Notes: generated from the sequence alone by a model not told the origin. 64,000 nucleotides of DNA from an uncultured Chloroflexota bacterium (GCA_903822495.1 CAIJPD010000066.1:62001-126000); one strand, 5' to 3'; shown: positions 49,542 to 59,020, counted from the stretch's first letter. Numbers and translations are program-made.

Positions 49542-51706
49542 GACGCCGACCTCCGCACGTCGATGTGGACGTTCCCGAAGGCGTCCACCTCGGCCCGATG
49601 GCCCGTGGGGATGAAGATCGTGGTGTCGGCGCGGGAGATCAGCGCCGGGCCGGCCACGCGGTCCCCGGCCAGCAGCCCGGCGCCGTCGAAGATGCCTGCC
49701 TCCGCCTCGCCGTACTGGCGCGTGAAGATGCGGCGCGTGGTCTGTGGGGCGAGGGCGCCCGCCCCCGAACCGGCGCGCGTGGCGATCGTGGCGGCCGGCG
49801 GGCGGGCCGCCGGGACCAGGGCCTCCAGCCGGAAGGTGATCAGCTCGATGCGCCCCTTCCTGGGGATGGTCATCGAACCGAACCGGATGGCGTACTCGGC
49901 CTCGAAGGCGCGCCGGACCTGGCCGGCCAGGTCCTCGTCCGAGCCGCTGACCTCGATGGTCAGCTCGCTCATCTGGCCGGCGTACCGGACGTCGAGGCGG
50001 CGGCGGAGCGTGACGCCGGCACCGTCCGCCCCGGCGTGGCCGCTGGCCGCCATGTCGGCGACGGCCCGCCGCTCCAGGTCCGCGAAGATCGCGGCGGCGG
50101 TGGCCTCGGCGCCGGCGGCCTCCAGCCGGAGCGGCGACGAGCGCGCGTACGTGTACCGGATGTCCGACAGCGCGCAGCCCAGGGCCGAGAAGACCGACGA
50201 GGTGGGCGGCACGATCACGTCGCGCACGTGGAGCGGCTCCGAGTAGGCCGCGGCGTGGAGCGGCGCCGCGCCGCCGTACGCCAGCAGCGTGAACTCGCGC
50301 GGGTCCAGCCCCTCCGACACCGTGGTCTGGCGGACCAGGTCGCTCATCCGGGCGGTGACGATCTCGTAGATGCCCGCCGCGGCGGTTCGGACGTCCAGCC
50401 CCAGCGGCTCCGCGAGCCGCGCCCGGATGGCGTCCTCCGCCAGGTCCACCCGGAGCCGCGTCCGCCCGCCGAAGAAGGCCGCCGGGTCCAGCAGGCCCAG
50501 CACCACGAGGGCGTCGGTGACCGTGGGCTCGGTGCCGCCGTGGCCGTAGCAGGCTGGGCCGGGCCGGGACGAGGCCGAATTCGGCCCCACCAGCAGCCGC
50601 TCGCCGTCCGTCCAGGCGATGGACCCGCCGCCCGCGCCGATCGCGACCACCTTGGCCGCCTCCAGCTGGACGGGCGCGCCCTGCGAGACGAAGGTGGACG
50701 CCTCGGTCCGGACGACGCCGCGGTGGATCAGCCCCACGTCGAAGCTGGTGCCGCCCATGTCCGTGGTGATGACGTTCTCGAAGCCCAGCGTGACGCCCAG
50801 CTCCCGGGCCGCCACCAGCCCGCCCACCGGCCCGCCGTTGATCAGCGAGACCGCGCGTCGCGCCACGTCGCCGGGGAAGATGGTGCCGCCGGCGCAGGTC
50901 ATCAGCTGGACCGGGTAGCGCAGGCCGTCGGCCGCCAGCCCCTCGGCGAGCTGGGTGATGTAGCGGGTCATGACCGGCGCCAGGTAGGCGTTGACCACGG
51001 TGGTCATGGTCCGCTCGTACTCGCCGGAGACCGGTGAGACTTCGGACGAGAGGCTGATCTGCAGCCCGGGGACGGCCGCCTGGAGCAGCTCGCGGACGCG
51101 CTCCTCGTGGGCGGGGTTGCGGAACGACCAGAGCAGCGAGACGGCCACGGAGTCCGCGCCGGCCGCCCTCAGCGCCTCGGCGGCCGCGGCCACGTCCGCC
51201 TCGCGCAGCGGCGCCACCACCTCGCCGTCCAGGTCCATCCGCTCGCCCACGCCGAAGGTGAGCCGCCGCTCCACGTACGGGGCCGGCTTCTCGTTGCGGA
51301 CGAAGTCCAGGGCCCGCTCCAGCGGGATACCCGTGTTCCGGCCCATGGGCCCGCGGGAGATGATCATGGTGTCCTCGAACCCGCGGGTGGTCACGAGGCC
51401 CACCGTGGTCCCGGTTCGCTGGATCAGCGCGTTGGTGCCCACCGTGGTGCCGTGTGCGAAGCGGACGCAGCCGGCCAGGATCTCCGCGTCGCTGACCCCG
51501 ATTCGGGCCGCCACGTTGCGCAGGGCGTCGCGCGCGCCCACGGACGGGTCGTGCGGGGTGGAGAACGCCTTGTCGATATGGACGACACCCGCGGCGTCGA
51601 TGACGACGCAGTCGGTGAAGGTCCCGCCGGTATCGATGCCGACGACGTAGCCGCCGGCCGGGCGCGGCGCGCTCACCGGCCCCGAAGCCGAATCCGTGCT
51701 TGCCAA
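49538..51706 (-). CDS. hyuA: Hydantoinase A/oxoprolinase-family ATP-binding subunit
   Basis: A 722-residue protein of the ASKHA-like HyuA family. The phosphate-binding motifs GIDTGGTFTDCVV (about 24-36), RFAHGTTVGTNALI and ITTDMGGTSFDVGLI are intact, and GAGGGSIAW follows. It activates the substrate by ATP-dependent phosphorylation for hydrolysis or carboxylation by HyuB. The start is a TTG at 51706; an in-frame GTG at 51676 is an alternative. It lies 52 bp after the iron-ADH gene in a three-gene operon. Confidence 0.93.
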   Translation of the reverse strand: MASTDSASGPVSAPRPAGGYVVGIDTGGTFTDCVVIDAAGVVHIDKAFSTPHDPSVGARDALRNVAARIGVSDAEILAGCVRFAHGTTVGTNALIQRTGTTVGLVTTRGFEDTMIISRGPMGRNTGIPLERALDFVRNEKPAPYVERRLTFGVGERMDLDGEVVAPLREADVAAAAEALRAAGADSVAVSLLWSFRNPAHEERVRELLQAAVPGLQISLSSEVSPVSGEYERTMTTVVNAYLAPVMTRYITQLAEGLAADGLRYPVQLMTCAGGTIFPGDVARRAVSLINGGPVGGLVAARELGVTLGFENVITTDMGGTSFDVGLIHRGVVRTEASTFVSQGAPVQLEAAKVVAIGAGGGSIAWTDGERLLVGPNSASSRPGPACYGHGGTEPTVTDALVVLGLLDPAAFFGGRTRLRVDLAEDAIRARLAEPLGLDVRTAAAGIYEIVTARMSDLVRQTTVSEGLDPREFTLLAYGGAAPLHAAAYSEPLHVRDVIVPPTSSVFSALGCALSDIRYTYARSSPLRLEAAGAEATAAAIFADLERRAVADMAASGHAGADGAGVTLRRRLDVRYAGQMSELTIEVSGSDEDLAGQVRRAFEAEYAIRFGSMTIPRKGRIELITFRLEALVPAARPPAATIATRAGSGAGALAPQTTRRIFTRQYGEAEAGIFDGAGLLAGDRVAGPALISRADTTIFIPTGHRAEVDAFGNVHIDVRRSAS

Positions 51707-51758
51707 GGTCGGCGTCGCGCGCCCGGCGGGCGTGTCGTGGGGTCTTCGGTCGTCCGGC

Positions 51759-52943
51759 CTACCAGCCCTTGACGCAGTCCAGGACCATCTGGCGGAGGTC
51801 CTCCGCCGTGCTGGCGCGCGGGTTGTCCTTGGCCATGATCCGGCCGTTGACGTCGTTGACGATGGTGTCCACGTCCTCGGGCGGGCAGCTGTCCCAGGGC
51901 AGGCGTCGCGGGGCGCCCAGGCCGGCCAGCCAGTCCTTGATCAGGTCCACGCTCTGTGCGGCGGCCTCGGCATCCGGCACGCCGGCCGGGACGCCCATCA
52001 GGCGGGCCAGGACCGCGAACCGCTCCGGGGCGGCCTGGATGTTGAAGGCGTTGACGAACGGCATGATCACGCTGTGCAGGTCGCCATACGACAGGGTGGC
52101 GTAGCGGCCGGTGTGGAACAGGTACGTGATGCCCTTGTTGAGGCCGTGGATCAGGCCCAGGCCGGCGTTGCCGCAGGCAAGGTTCGCCATGGTGGAGGCG
52201 AGGAGCAGGCGGTCGTAGACCTCGACGGTTGGGTTGGCGATCGCCTTGGGCAGGTCGTGGTACATGATCTCGAAGGCGGGCAGGGCCAGCGCGTCGGTGA
52301 GGGGCGAGTGGCGGTTGGAGACGTACGCCTCCAGCGCGTGCACCAGCGCGTCAACGCCGGACGCCACGGCCTGGCGCTTGGGTGCCGAGACGCACAGCTC
52401 CGCGTCGAGGATGGCGAGGCGCGCCGCGACGGCCCAGCCCTGGATGCCGCTCTTGTGGCCGTGGTCGTCGGTGATGGTGGCCTGCCGGCTCACCTCGCCG
52501 CCGGAGCCCGCCGTGGTGGGGACGCAGATGGAGAGGAGCGGAGCGTTGGTGGACTTGTCCACGCCGGCGATCAGGCTGCTGGGACCCTCGTGGGTGGCCG
52601 CGACGGCGGACGACCGACCGGCGGCCAGGACGGAGCCTGAGCCCACGGAGACCACGGTGTCCGAGCCGTTCGCCCTGATGACAGCGACGAGGCGGTCGAC
52701 GTCGGCGAAGGTTGGGTCGAGCGGGACGTTGTAGTCGGTGGTGAAGGCGACGCCCGCCTCCGCCAGCGAGGCCTCGGCCCTGGCCACCAGGCCCACCTTG
52801 GCCAGGCCCGGATCGCTGACCAGCAGGACCTTGGTGCCGCCGAGGCGCTTCACCTCGGCGCCCAGTCGCTTGATGCTGCCCGGTCCGTAGACGAGCTCGG
52901 TAGGGGCGGCATAGCGGGAGAGGGCGCCCGGGGCGGCAGTCAT
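51759..52943 (-). CDS. Iron-containing alcohol dehydrogenase-family protein
   Basis: A 394-residue group III ADH. The ligands Asp198 and His202 (GVDALVHALEAY) and His266 (LIHGLNKG) are present. The fourth His of the family appears as Tyr286 (LSYGDLHS), with His290 nearby, and the NAD loop reads GSGSVLAAGR rather than GGGSxxDxxK. It is therefore a divergent member, possibly with changed metal or cofactor use. AAAGGTG precedes the ATG. It is first in the operon with hyuA and hyuB and divergent from the SDR at 53087. Confidence 0.88.
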   Translation of the reverse strand: MTAAPGALSRYAAPTELVYGPGSIKRLGAEVKRLGGTKVLLVSDPGLAKVGLVARAEASLAEAGVAFTTDYNVPLDPTFADVDRLVAVIRANGSDTVVSVGSGSVLAAGRSSAVAATHEGPSSLIAGVDKSTNAPLLSICVPTTAGSGGEVSRQATITDDHGHKSGIQGWAVAARLAILDAELCVSAPKRQAVASGVDALVHALEAYVSNRHSPLTDALALPAFEIMYHDLPKAIANPTVEVYDRLLLASTMANLACGNAGLGLIHGLNKGITYLFHTGRYATLSYGDLHSVIMPFVNAFNIQAAPERFAVLARLMGVPAGVPDAEAAAQSVDLIKDWLAGLGAPRRLPWDSCPPEDVDTIVNDVNGRIMAKDNPRASTAEDLRQMVLDCVKGW

Positions 52944-53086
52944 CGGCGGTCACCTTTCGATCGATGCAAGGGGCTGGAACGGGGCCGGAGGCGCTCGCCC
53001 TGGGGGTCGCGAGCGGCGCGCGGTCGGCGGGATCGCAGGTGTACCGTAGGCGCCGGATTGGGGCGGTGTCAAACCGGAGGCGGTGC

Positions 53087-53857
53087 GTGGGACAACTGGA
53101 CGGGAAGGTCGCGATCGTCACCGGGGCGGGCCAGAACATCGGCCGCGCCATCGCCCTCCGCTTCGCCGCCGAAGGTGCCGCGGTGGCGGTGGTGGACCGT
53201 GACCAGGGCCGGGCGGAGGCCGTCGCCGCGGAGATCCAGGCGGCGGGCGGGCGCGCCATCCCGGTCGTCGCCGACGTCAGCGACGAGGACGATGTCAGCC
53301 GGGGCGTGGACGACGTCGTCCGACGGCTGGGCGACGTCCACCTGCTGGTCAACAACGCGGCCGCCACCATCAACAAGACCCTCCTGGAGACCTCGCTTGA
53401 CGAGTGGGAGTACGTGATCGGGGTCACGCTTCGCTCGCAGTTCCTGCTCATCCGGAAGGTCGCGGCGGTGATGATTGCCGCGGGCCACGGCGGAGCCATC
53501 GTGAACATGGCGTCCACCAGCGGCCACCGCGGGAACATCGGCAAGGGCGCCTACCCGGTGGCCAAGGGCGGGGTGCTCAACCTCACCCGGGTCGCCGCCG
53601 TGGAGCTGGCCCAGCACGGGATCCGCGTGAACTCCGTGACGCCCACGCAGAGCGGCCAGCCGCTGGGCTACGGCTACCAGGCGGACGTCTTCGAGCGATC
53701 CGGCCCCGCGCGGAGCATCCCGCTGGGCCGCTGGGGCCGCCCCGAGGACCAGGCCAGCGCCGTGCTCTTCCTCGCCTCGGACCAGGCTGCATTCATCACC
53801 GGGGTGGACCTGCCGTGCGACGGCGGGCTGCTCGCGGTCTTCCCCAAGGCGCTCTAG
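53087..53857 (+). CDS. SDR-family oxidoreductase
   Basis: A 256-residue short-chain dehydrogenase. It shows the TGAGQNIGRAIALRF nucleotide loop, VNNAAA, the catalytic Ser in MASTSG and Tyr/Lys in YPVAK. It ends with the LPCDGGLLAVF tail. GTG 53087 is chosen because GGAGG lies 6 nt upstream and the residues fit the family. It is divergent from the iron-ADH operon and followed 50 bp later by a methyltransferase. Substrate unknown. Confidence 0.93.
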   Translation: MGQLDGKVAIVTGAGQNIGRAIALRFAAEGAAVAVVDRDQGRAEAVAAEIQAAGGRAIPVVADVSDEDDVSRGVDDVVRRLGDVHLLVNNAAATINKTLLETSLDEWEYVIGVTLRSQFLLIRKVAAVMIAAGHGGAIVNMASTSGHRGNIGKGAYPVAKGGVLNLTRVAAVELAQHGIRVNSVTPTQSGQPLGYGYQADVFERSGPARSIPLGRWGRPEDQASAVLFLASDQAAFITGVDLPCDGGLLAVFPKAL

Positions 53858-53907
53858 GGCGCCGAACACCATCGGCGCCGCGGGCGCCGTCAGCGGAGGA
53901 CTTCCCC

Positions 53908-54537
53908 ATGCCTGGCTTCGGCACCACCGGCGACTACGACGAGCGAGCCGCCACCTGGGATGACGAGCCCGATCGTCGCGCACGCTCCCAGACGGTCGCG
54001 CGCCGCATCAACGACCTGGTCGGACCCACGCCCGCCACCCGGGTGCTGGAGTACGGCGCCGGGACCGGCCTGCTGGGTTTCGCCCTCAAGCCATTCGTCG
54101 GCCACATGACGCTGGCCGACATCAGCGAGGGGATGCTCGCCCAGGTCCAGAAGAAGATCGCCGCCAGCGAGATGACCGACGTCGAGTGGCGGCGGCTGGA
54201 CCTGACTACCGATCCGCTGCCGGCGGAGCGCTACGACCTGATCTGCCTCCAGTTGATCCTCCACCACATCATGGATACGGATCAGATCCTCACGGCGCTG
54301 CGCGCCTGCCTGGCCCCGGGCGGCGTGCTGGTCGTGGCCGACATGGACCTGGAGGACGGGTCTTTCCATCGCGAGGCGTACGAGGGCTACTTCGGCTTCG
54401 AGCGAGAGCCGCTGGGCGAGAAGGTGCTGGCGGCGGGCTTCGCCTCGGTCGAGTTCGACGACGTCCTCACGGTCCACAAGGTCCGTGGGGGGGTGGAGCG
54501 CGAGTACCCGATGTTCCTGATGATCGCCCGGACGTAG
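53908..54537 (+). CDS. Class I SAM-dependent methyltransferase
   Basis: A 209-residue Rossmann-fold methyltransferase. Motif I is LEYGAGTGLLGF (about 47-58), motif II ADISEGML, and the region before motif IV reads CLQLILHHI, resembling UbiE/YcgJ-type small-molecule methyltransferases. APGGVLVVADMD is post-motif III. GGAGGA precedes the ATG by 7 nt. It lies between two SDR genes, so methylation of a pathway intermediate is possible; the acceptor cannot be predicted. Confidence 0.92.
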   Translation: MPGFGTTGDYDERAATWDDEPDRRARSQTVARRINDLVGPTPATRVLEYGAGTGLLGFALKPFVGHMTLADISEGMLAQVQKKIAASEMTDVEWRRLDLTTDPLPAERYDLICLQLILHHIMDTDQILTALRACLAPGGVLVVADMDLEDGSFHREAYEGYFGFEREPLGEKVLAAGFASVEFDDVLTVHKVRGGVEREYPMFLMIART

Positions 54538-54621
54538 GGCTGAGGGGCGGGTGGTGGCCTGGGTGGCGGCAGCCCGGCACGGCGGGGCACGTCGCGCCGA
54601 GCCCGCGCGGAGGTACCCGCA

Positions 54622-55458
54622 GTGAGCGACGAGCATCCGCGGATGGGCCCCGGACGGGGGCGGCTGACGGGGAAGGTGGTGATCGTCACCGGGGCGGATT
54701 CGGGGATCGGGCGCGCCACGGCTCGCCTGTTCGCGCGCGAGGGGGCCGCCGTGGCCTGCGCGGACATCCGGCCCGCCGAGCTGGCACGCCCCGGGGACGC
54801 ACCGCGGATCGACGAGCTGATCGCTCGGGACGGGGCGGCGGGGCAGGGGAGTGGCCGGGCGGTCTACGTCGAGGCTGACGCCGGCGTGGCGGCCGAATGG
54901 ACGCGCGTGATCGAAGTCACCGAAGGCGAATTCGGCCGGGTGGACGTCCTCGTCAACAACGCCGGATTCGGGATCCGCGCGCGCCTCCACGAACTCAGCG
55001 AGGACGACTGGCACGCCGTCCTCCGGACAAACCTGGATTCCGTGTTCCACGGCGTGCGCGCGGTGCTGCCGGTGTTCGATCGCCAGGGCGGCGGGGTCAT
55101 CGTCAACAACGCCTCGTCGTTCGGCCTCCTCGCGACGGACGCCTACCCGGCCTACTGCGCGTCGAAGGCCGCGGTGGTCAACCTGACCCGCCAGCTGGCC
55201 ATCGACTACGGCCCGGCGATCCGGGTCAACTGCGTCTGCCCGGGCGCCACGCTGACGCCGCGCCTGGAGGAGCGGATCGCCGCTTCGGCGGACCCGGCCG
55301 CCACCCGCGCGCGGATGGACGACCTGGCCCGCTCACTCCGGCGGATGGCCGCTCCCGAGGAGATCGCCTACGCGATCCTGTTCCTGGCGTCGGACGAGGC
55401 GTCCTTCGTCACCGGCCACGCCCTGACCGTGGACGGCGGCCAGACGATCGACGCATAG
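54622..55458 (+). CDS. SDR-family oxidoreductase
   Basis: A 278-residue short-chain dehydrogenase with TGADSGIGRATARLF, VNNAGFG, NNASSFG and the catalytic YCASK, ending LTVDGGQTID. A stretch of about 15 extra residues at ARPGDAPRIDELIARDG distinguishes it from the other two SDRs in the window. GTG 54622 follows GCGGAGG. It converges on the LLM oxidoreductase gene across 48 bp. Confidence 0.93.
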   Translation: MSDEHPRMGPGRGRLTGKVVIVTGADSGIGRATARLFAREGAAVACADIRPAELARPGDAPRIDELIARDGAAGQGSGRAVYVEADAGVAAEWTRVIEVTEGEFGRVDVLVNNAGFGIRARLHELSEDDWHAVLRTNLDSVFHGVRAVLPVFDRQGGGVIVNNASSFGLLATDAYPAYCASKAAVVNLTRQLAIDYGPAIRVNCVCPGATLTPRLEERIAASADPAATRARMDDLARSLRRMAAPEEIAYAILFLASDEASFVTGHALTVDGGQTIDA

Positions 55459-55506
55459 CGGCCTCGGGCGCGGCGCCCCGGCGCCCCCGCGCCGGATCGG
55501 ATCGGC

Positions 55507-56529
55507 CTACCGCCAGCCCAGCGCCGGGGCCACGTACTTGAGGATGCTCTCGATGGCGTGGGCGTTGTACTCCACGCCCAGCTGGTTGGGGACCGTGAGG
55601 AGCAGCGTGTCGGCCGCCTGGATGGCCGTGTCGCCGGCCAGCTCCTTCACCAGCACGTCCGGCTCGGCCGCGTACGATCGGCCGAAGATCGCCTTCGTCT
55701 GCGCGTCGATCATCCCCACCTGGTCCTTCGCCTGGTTCCCGCGCCCAAAGTAGGCCCGGTCGCGATCGTCGACCAGCGCGAAGATGCTGCGGCTCACCGA
55801 GACGCGCGGCTCGTGCTGGTGCCCCGCGGTCGCCCAGGCGTCGCGGAAGCGCTGGATCTGCTCCGCCTGGAGGACGTGGAACGGAACACCCGCGTCCTCG
55901 GTGAGCAGCGTCGACGACATCAGGTGCATGCCCTGCTGGGCTGTCCATTCGGCCGTCGCGCGCGAGCCGGCGCCCCACCAGATCCGGTCGCGGAGGCCGG
56001 GCGAGTGCGGCTCGGGGCGGAGGAGGCCCGGCGGGTTGGGGAACATCGGCGTGGGATTGGGCCGGGCGAACCGCTCGCCCGAGAGTGCCCGGAGGAAGAC
56101 ATCGGTGTGCTGGCGGGCCATGTCGGCGTCGGTCTCGCCCTCCGGTGGCACATAGCCGAAGTACCGGAACCCGTCGATCACCTGCTCGGGCGAGCCGCGG
56201 CTGATCCCCAGCTGGAGCCGGCCGCCGGCGATCAGGTCCGCGGCGCCCGCGTCCTCGACCATGTACAGCGGGTTCTCGTAGCGCATGTCGATGACGGCGG
56301 TGCCGATCTCGATGCGCTTGGTCCGCGCGCCCACGGCGGCGAGGAGCGGGAACGGCGATGCCAGCTGCTGGGCGAAGTGGTGGACCCGGTAGTAGGCGCC
56401 GTCGCCGCCGAGGTCCTCGATCGCCTCCGCCAGCTCGATGGACTGGATGAGTGCATCCGACGCCGAGCGCACCTGGGAGTGGGGCGAGTCCGACCAGTGC
56501 CCGAACGAGAGAAAGCCGATCTTCTTCAT
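55507..56529 (-). CDS. LLM-class flavin-dependent oxidoreductase (luciferase-like)
   Basis: A 340-residue TIM-barrel protein. The N-terminal IGFLSFGHWSDSP strand, GAYYRVHHFA with the conserved His pair, the IEIGTAVIDMRYENP segment and LGISRGSPEQ phosphate loop all match bacterial-luciferase-like monooxygenases that use reduced FMN or F420. Substrate unknown. The ATG at 56529 lies 6 nt after TAGACT, so it has its own leaderless-type promoter although it follows the hydrolase by only 25 bp. Confidence 0.93.
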   Translation of the reverse strand: MKKIGFLSFGHWSDSPHSQVRSASDALIQSIELAEAIEDLGGDGAYYRVHHFAQQLASPFPLLAAVGARTKRIEIGTAVIDMRYENPLYMVEDAGAADLIAGGRLQLGISRGSPEQVIDGFRYFGYVPPEGETDADMARQHTDVFLRALSGERFARPNPTPMFPNPPGLLRPEPHSPGLRDRIWWGAGSRATAEWTAQQGMHLMSSTLLTEDAGVPFHVLQAEQIQRFRDAWATAGHQHEPRVSVSRSIFALVDDRDRAYFGRGNQAKDQVGMIDAQTKAIFGRSYAAEPDVLVKELAGDTAIQAADTLLLTVPNQLGVEYNAHAIESILKYVAPALGWR

Positions 56530-56535
56530 CCGCGG

Positions 56536-56541
56536 AGTCTA
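56536..56541 (-). promoter_or_regulatory. Leaderless-type -10 box for the LLM oxidoreductase
   Basis: TAGACT on the minus strand, 6 nt before the ATG at 56529, inside the 25-bp gap after the alpha/beta hydrolase gene. Confidence 0.5.
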
Positions 56542-56554
56542 GGTCGGACCGCGG

Positions 56555-57346
56555 CTATCCCTCCAGGAAGGGCTTCACCTCGGCGATGAACCCCGACGGG
56601 TTCTCCACGTGGACCGCGTGTCCCGTGTCGGAGACGGCGACCCAGCGTCCGTTCGGCAGCGCCTCCGCCATTCGCTGCGCGACGTCATCGGGGACGGTGG
56701 GGGAGCCCGCGCCCTTCACGATCAGCGTGGGCTGGGCCAGCCGGGCCAGCGTGCCCCAGTGGTCCTCGGTCCGGAAGTCCCAGCGGCGCAGGAAGACGGG
56801 ATCGATCTTCTTGACGAAGCCGCCACCTTCGGCCGGGCGGTACGTCCGGTCCGCCAGGTTGGCGATGGCCGCGTCCGAGCCACGCGGGCTCCGCTTGCGC
56901 TCCGCCTCCAGCGCGGCCTCCCAGGTGTCGAACTGGACCTGCCGCGGCGCGACCTCATCGGGCTTCTGTGCAGACGAGGGCGGGATGTCCACCACGACGA
57001 GCCGCCTCACCTGGGCGCCCAGCCGGTCGGCCAGCGAGATGGCGATCAGCCCGCCCCAGCTGTGGCCGACCACGTCGACCTCGCCAAGGTCCAGCTTAGC
57101 GATCACCCCCGCGATGTCCGCCGCCGCGTCCGCCGAGCCGTACGTCCCGTCGGGGGACCACTGGCTGTCGCCGTGGCCGCGCAGGTCCGTGGCCACCACC
57201 CGCCGTCCCAAGGCACCGCGAAGGTCGCGCCAGACCATCCCGGCCGATGCGATTCCGTGGATGGCCACGATCGGGCGGCCCTCGCCGCGGAAGTCGATGT
57301 AGTGGATCCGCAGCCCGTTGACCGTGAGGAAGCCGTCCTTCGGCAT
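56555..57346 (-). CDS. Alpha/beta-hydrolase-fold hydrolase
   Basis: A 263-residue hydrolase. The oxyanion HGIAS follows strand 3, the nucleophile is Ser96 in GHSWGG, and the catalytic His is in SDTGHAVHVENP near 241. LRGHGDS is the usual post-strand-4 motif. It probably cleaves an ester, lactone or C-C bond. AGGGAGGG lies 5 nt before the ATG. It is 37 bp after the transporter gene, likely the same transcript. Confidence 0.93.
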   Translation of the reverse strand: MPKDGFLTVNGLRIHYIDFRGEGRPIVAIHGIASAGMVWRDLRGALGRRVVATDLRGHGDSQWSPDGTYGSADAAADIAGVIAKLDLGEVDVVGHSWGGLIAISLADRLGAQVRRLVVVDIPPSSAQKPDEVAPRQVQFDTWEAALEAERKRSPRGSDAAIANLADRTYRPAEGGGFVKKIDPVFLRRWDFRTEDHWGTLARLAQPTLIVKGAGSPTVPDDVAQRMAEALPNGRWVAVSDTGHAVHVENPSGFIAEVKPFLEG

Positions 57347-57383
57347 GGAACCCTCCCTGTGCGCTGAGTGGAGCCCGCTGTTG

Positions 57384-58259
57384 TCAGCCCCCGAAGATGC
57401 TGATGACCACGATCCCGGCGAAGACGGTCACGACCCCGATGACCACGCGCCGCGTCAGCGTCTCGAGGTGGCCCAGGAAGAGTCGCGAGCCAAGGATGAC
57501 GAAGATCGGCGACGAGGTGTAGAGGGGGACGACGACGGCCACGCTCCCCGAGTTGAGCGCCGTGATGATGGCGTAGTAGGCAAAGCCCTGGAAGGCCCCG
57601 GTCAGCAGGAACCAGCGGAACGCCCGCAGGTTGGGGACCCGGGAGCGCGTGACCAGGAAGGCCACGATGGCAAAGATCGTCATGGCGACGCCGGCGACCG
57701 CCCCGCCGATCATGGGGTGCGCAACCTCGTGCACCCCAAGCTTGCGTACGACGTTGTCAACGGCAAAGAAGAGCATGGCCGCGATCGGGAACGCCATCGC
57801 CGGCCGCCAGAACGCCGCCCGGCCCCTGGCGCCGGCCTTGCCGGAGAGCAGCAGCACGCCGCCCACGACCATCGCCGTCCCGATGACTTCGGCTGGACCG
57901 GGGAACTCGCCCAGGAACGGGATCGCGAGGAGGATCGCCGGGACTGGGGAGGCGTTCTTCACCGCCGAGGCGGTTGACGGCCCCACCTTGAGGCCGCTGA
58001 CCAGCATCAGGCCGGCCGCGCAGGCGTACAGGATCCCGTCGGCGGCGAAGAGACCGGTGGCCCTGGCCGTCAGCTGGAACGGCTGCGGTGCCACGATCAT
58101 CGCCTGGATGATGATCAGCAGGGCGCTGGTCGAGAAGACCACCAGCCACGACTGGGGCACCGTGCCGTACTGCAGCCCGATGCGGCCGCAGACCTGGTTC
58201 GCGGCGAGGAGGACGGCGGCGATCAGCGCGACCACGACCGTCGTCAGATGACTGTCCAC
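57384..58259 (-). CDS. DMT/EamA-family transporter
   Basis: A 291-residue membrane protein with about 10 helices in two EamA repeats: the first ends GLKVGPSTASAVKNASPVPAILLAIPFLGE (two motifs) and the second ITALNSGSVAVVVPLYTSSPIFVILGSRLFLGH (two motifs). Members export amino acids or other small metabolites. GTG 58259 is chosen, just below GGGGAGGG; the upstream frame is Arg/Pro-rich. It is the first gene of the transporter/hydrolase/LLM run. Confidence 0.9.
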   Translation of the reverse strand: MDSHLTTVVVALIAAVLLAANQVCGRIGLQYGTVPQSWLVVFSTSALLIIIQAMIVAPQPFQLTARATGLFAADGILYACAAGLMLVSGLKVGPSTASAVKNASPVPAILLAIPFLGEFPGPAEVIGTAMVVGGVLLLSGKAGARGRAAFWRPAMAFPIAAMLFFAVDNVVRKLGVHEVAHPMIGGAVAGVAMTIFAIVAFLVTRSRVPNLRAFRWFLLTGAFQGFAYYAIITALNSGSVAVVVPLYTSSPIFVILGSRLFLGHLETLTRRVVIGVVTVFAGIVVISIFGG

Positions 58260-58315
58260 CAACCCTCCCCGGGGACGTCTGCCTGGGCACGGCGGAGTGT
58301 GCCACAGCCCCGGAG

Positions 58316-58339
58316 CCATGATCGCGCGGACTATCATGG
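58316..58339 (+). promoter_or_regulatory. Inverted repeat over a -10 box in the divergent promoter region
   Basis: CCATGAT (58316-58322) and ATCATGG (58333-58339) are perfect inverted arms with a 10-nt spacer. TATCAT (58332-58337) overlaps the right arm and is a plausible -10 for the isochorismatase gene. A dimeric regulator bound here would affect transcription in both directions. Confidence 0.45.
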
Positions 58340-58387
58340 CCGCCAACCGCGGCGTGGCCGCCGGCCCCTGAGCGCGAGAGGTGTCCG

Positions 58388-59020
58388 ATGCCTGCCCTGA
58401 CACTGGCCGAGAAGATCGACCCGGCCAGCACCGTGCTGCTCGTGGTCGACATGCAGAACGACTACATCCACCCCAAGGGAAACCTGGCCAGCAAGGGCGT
58501 CGACACCAGCTCCGTCATCGAGATGGTCCCCACGCTCCAGGCCCTGCTCGCGACCGCGCGTGAGGCCGGCGTCCACGTGATCCACACCCGGAACTGGCAT
58601 CGTCCCGCGACGGACAGCTCCGCGTGGGTGGATCGCCTGGTCCGGATGGGCGGCTCGCAGGACCACCGGGCCGCCATCGCCGGCTCGTGGGGCTCGGAGT
58701 GGTACGAGGTGGAGCCCCTCCCCGGCGAAGAGGTGATTAACAAGTTCCGCTACGACGCGTTTCTGGGCACCAACCTGGAGTTCCTGCTCCGGGCCCGTGG
58801 GATCCGGACGGTCGTGATCTGCGGGACGGCGACCAACGTGTGCGTCGAGAGCACGGCGCGGGCCGCCCACATGCGCGACTTCCATCTGGTCATGGTCGGC
58901 GACGCGTGCGGCACGGCGAGCGCCGCGGCCCAGGACGCGACGCTGGCGAACATCGCGTCGAACTTCGGCGAGGTGGCCAGCACGGCGCGGGTGCGTGGCA
59001 TCTGGGGCGCCACGGCGTAG
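58388..59020 (+). CDS. Isochorismatase-family cysteine hydrolase
   Basis: A 210-residue amidase-type protein. The catalytic triad appears as Asp in LLVVDMQNDY, Lys in INKFRYDAF and Cys in GTATNVCVEST. It hydrolyses amides (nicotinamide, ureidoacrylate, carbamoyl compounds) in known relatives. It is divergent from the transporter/hydrolase/LLM operon. Amidase chemistry fits a window that also carries a hydantoinase and HyuAB. Confidence 0.93.
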   Translation: MPALTLAEKIDPASTVLLVVDMQNDYIHPKGNLASKGVDTSSVIEMVPTLQALLATAREAGVHVIHTRNWHRPATDSSAWVDRLVRMGGSQDHRAAIAGSWGSEWYEVEPLPGEEVINKFRYDAFLGTNLEFLLRARGIRTVVICGTATNVCVESTARAAHMRDFHLVMVGDACGTASAAAQDATLANIASNFGEVASTARVRGIWGATA

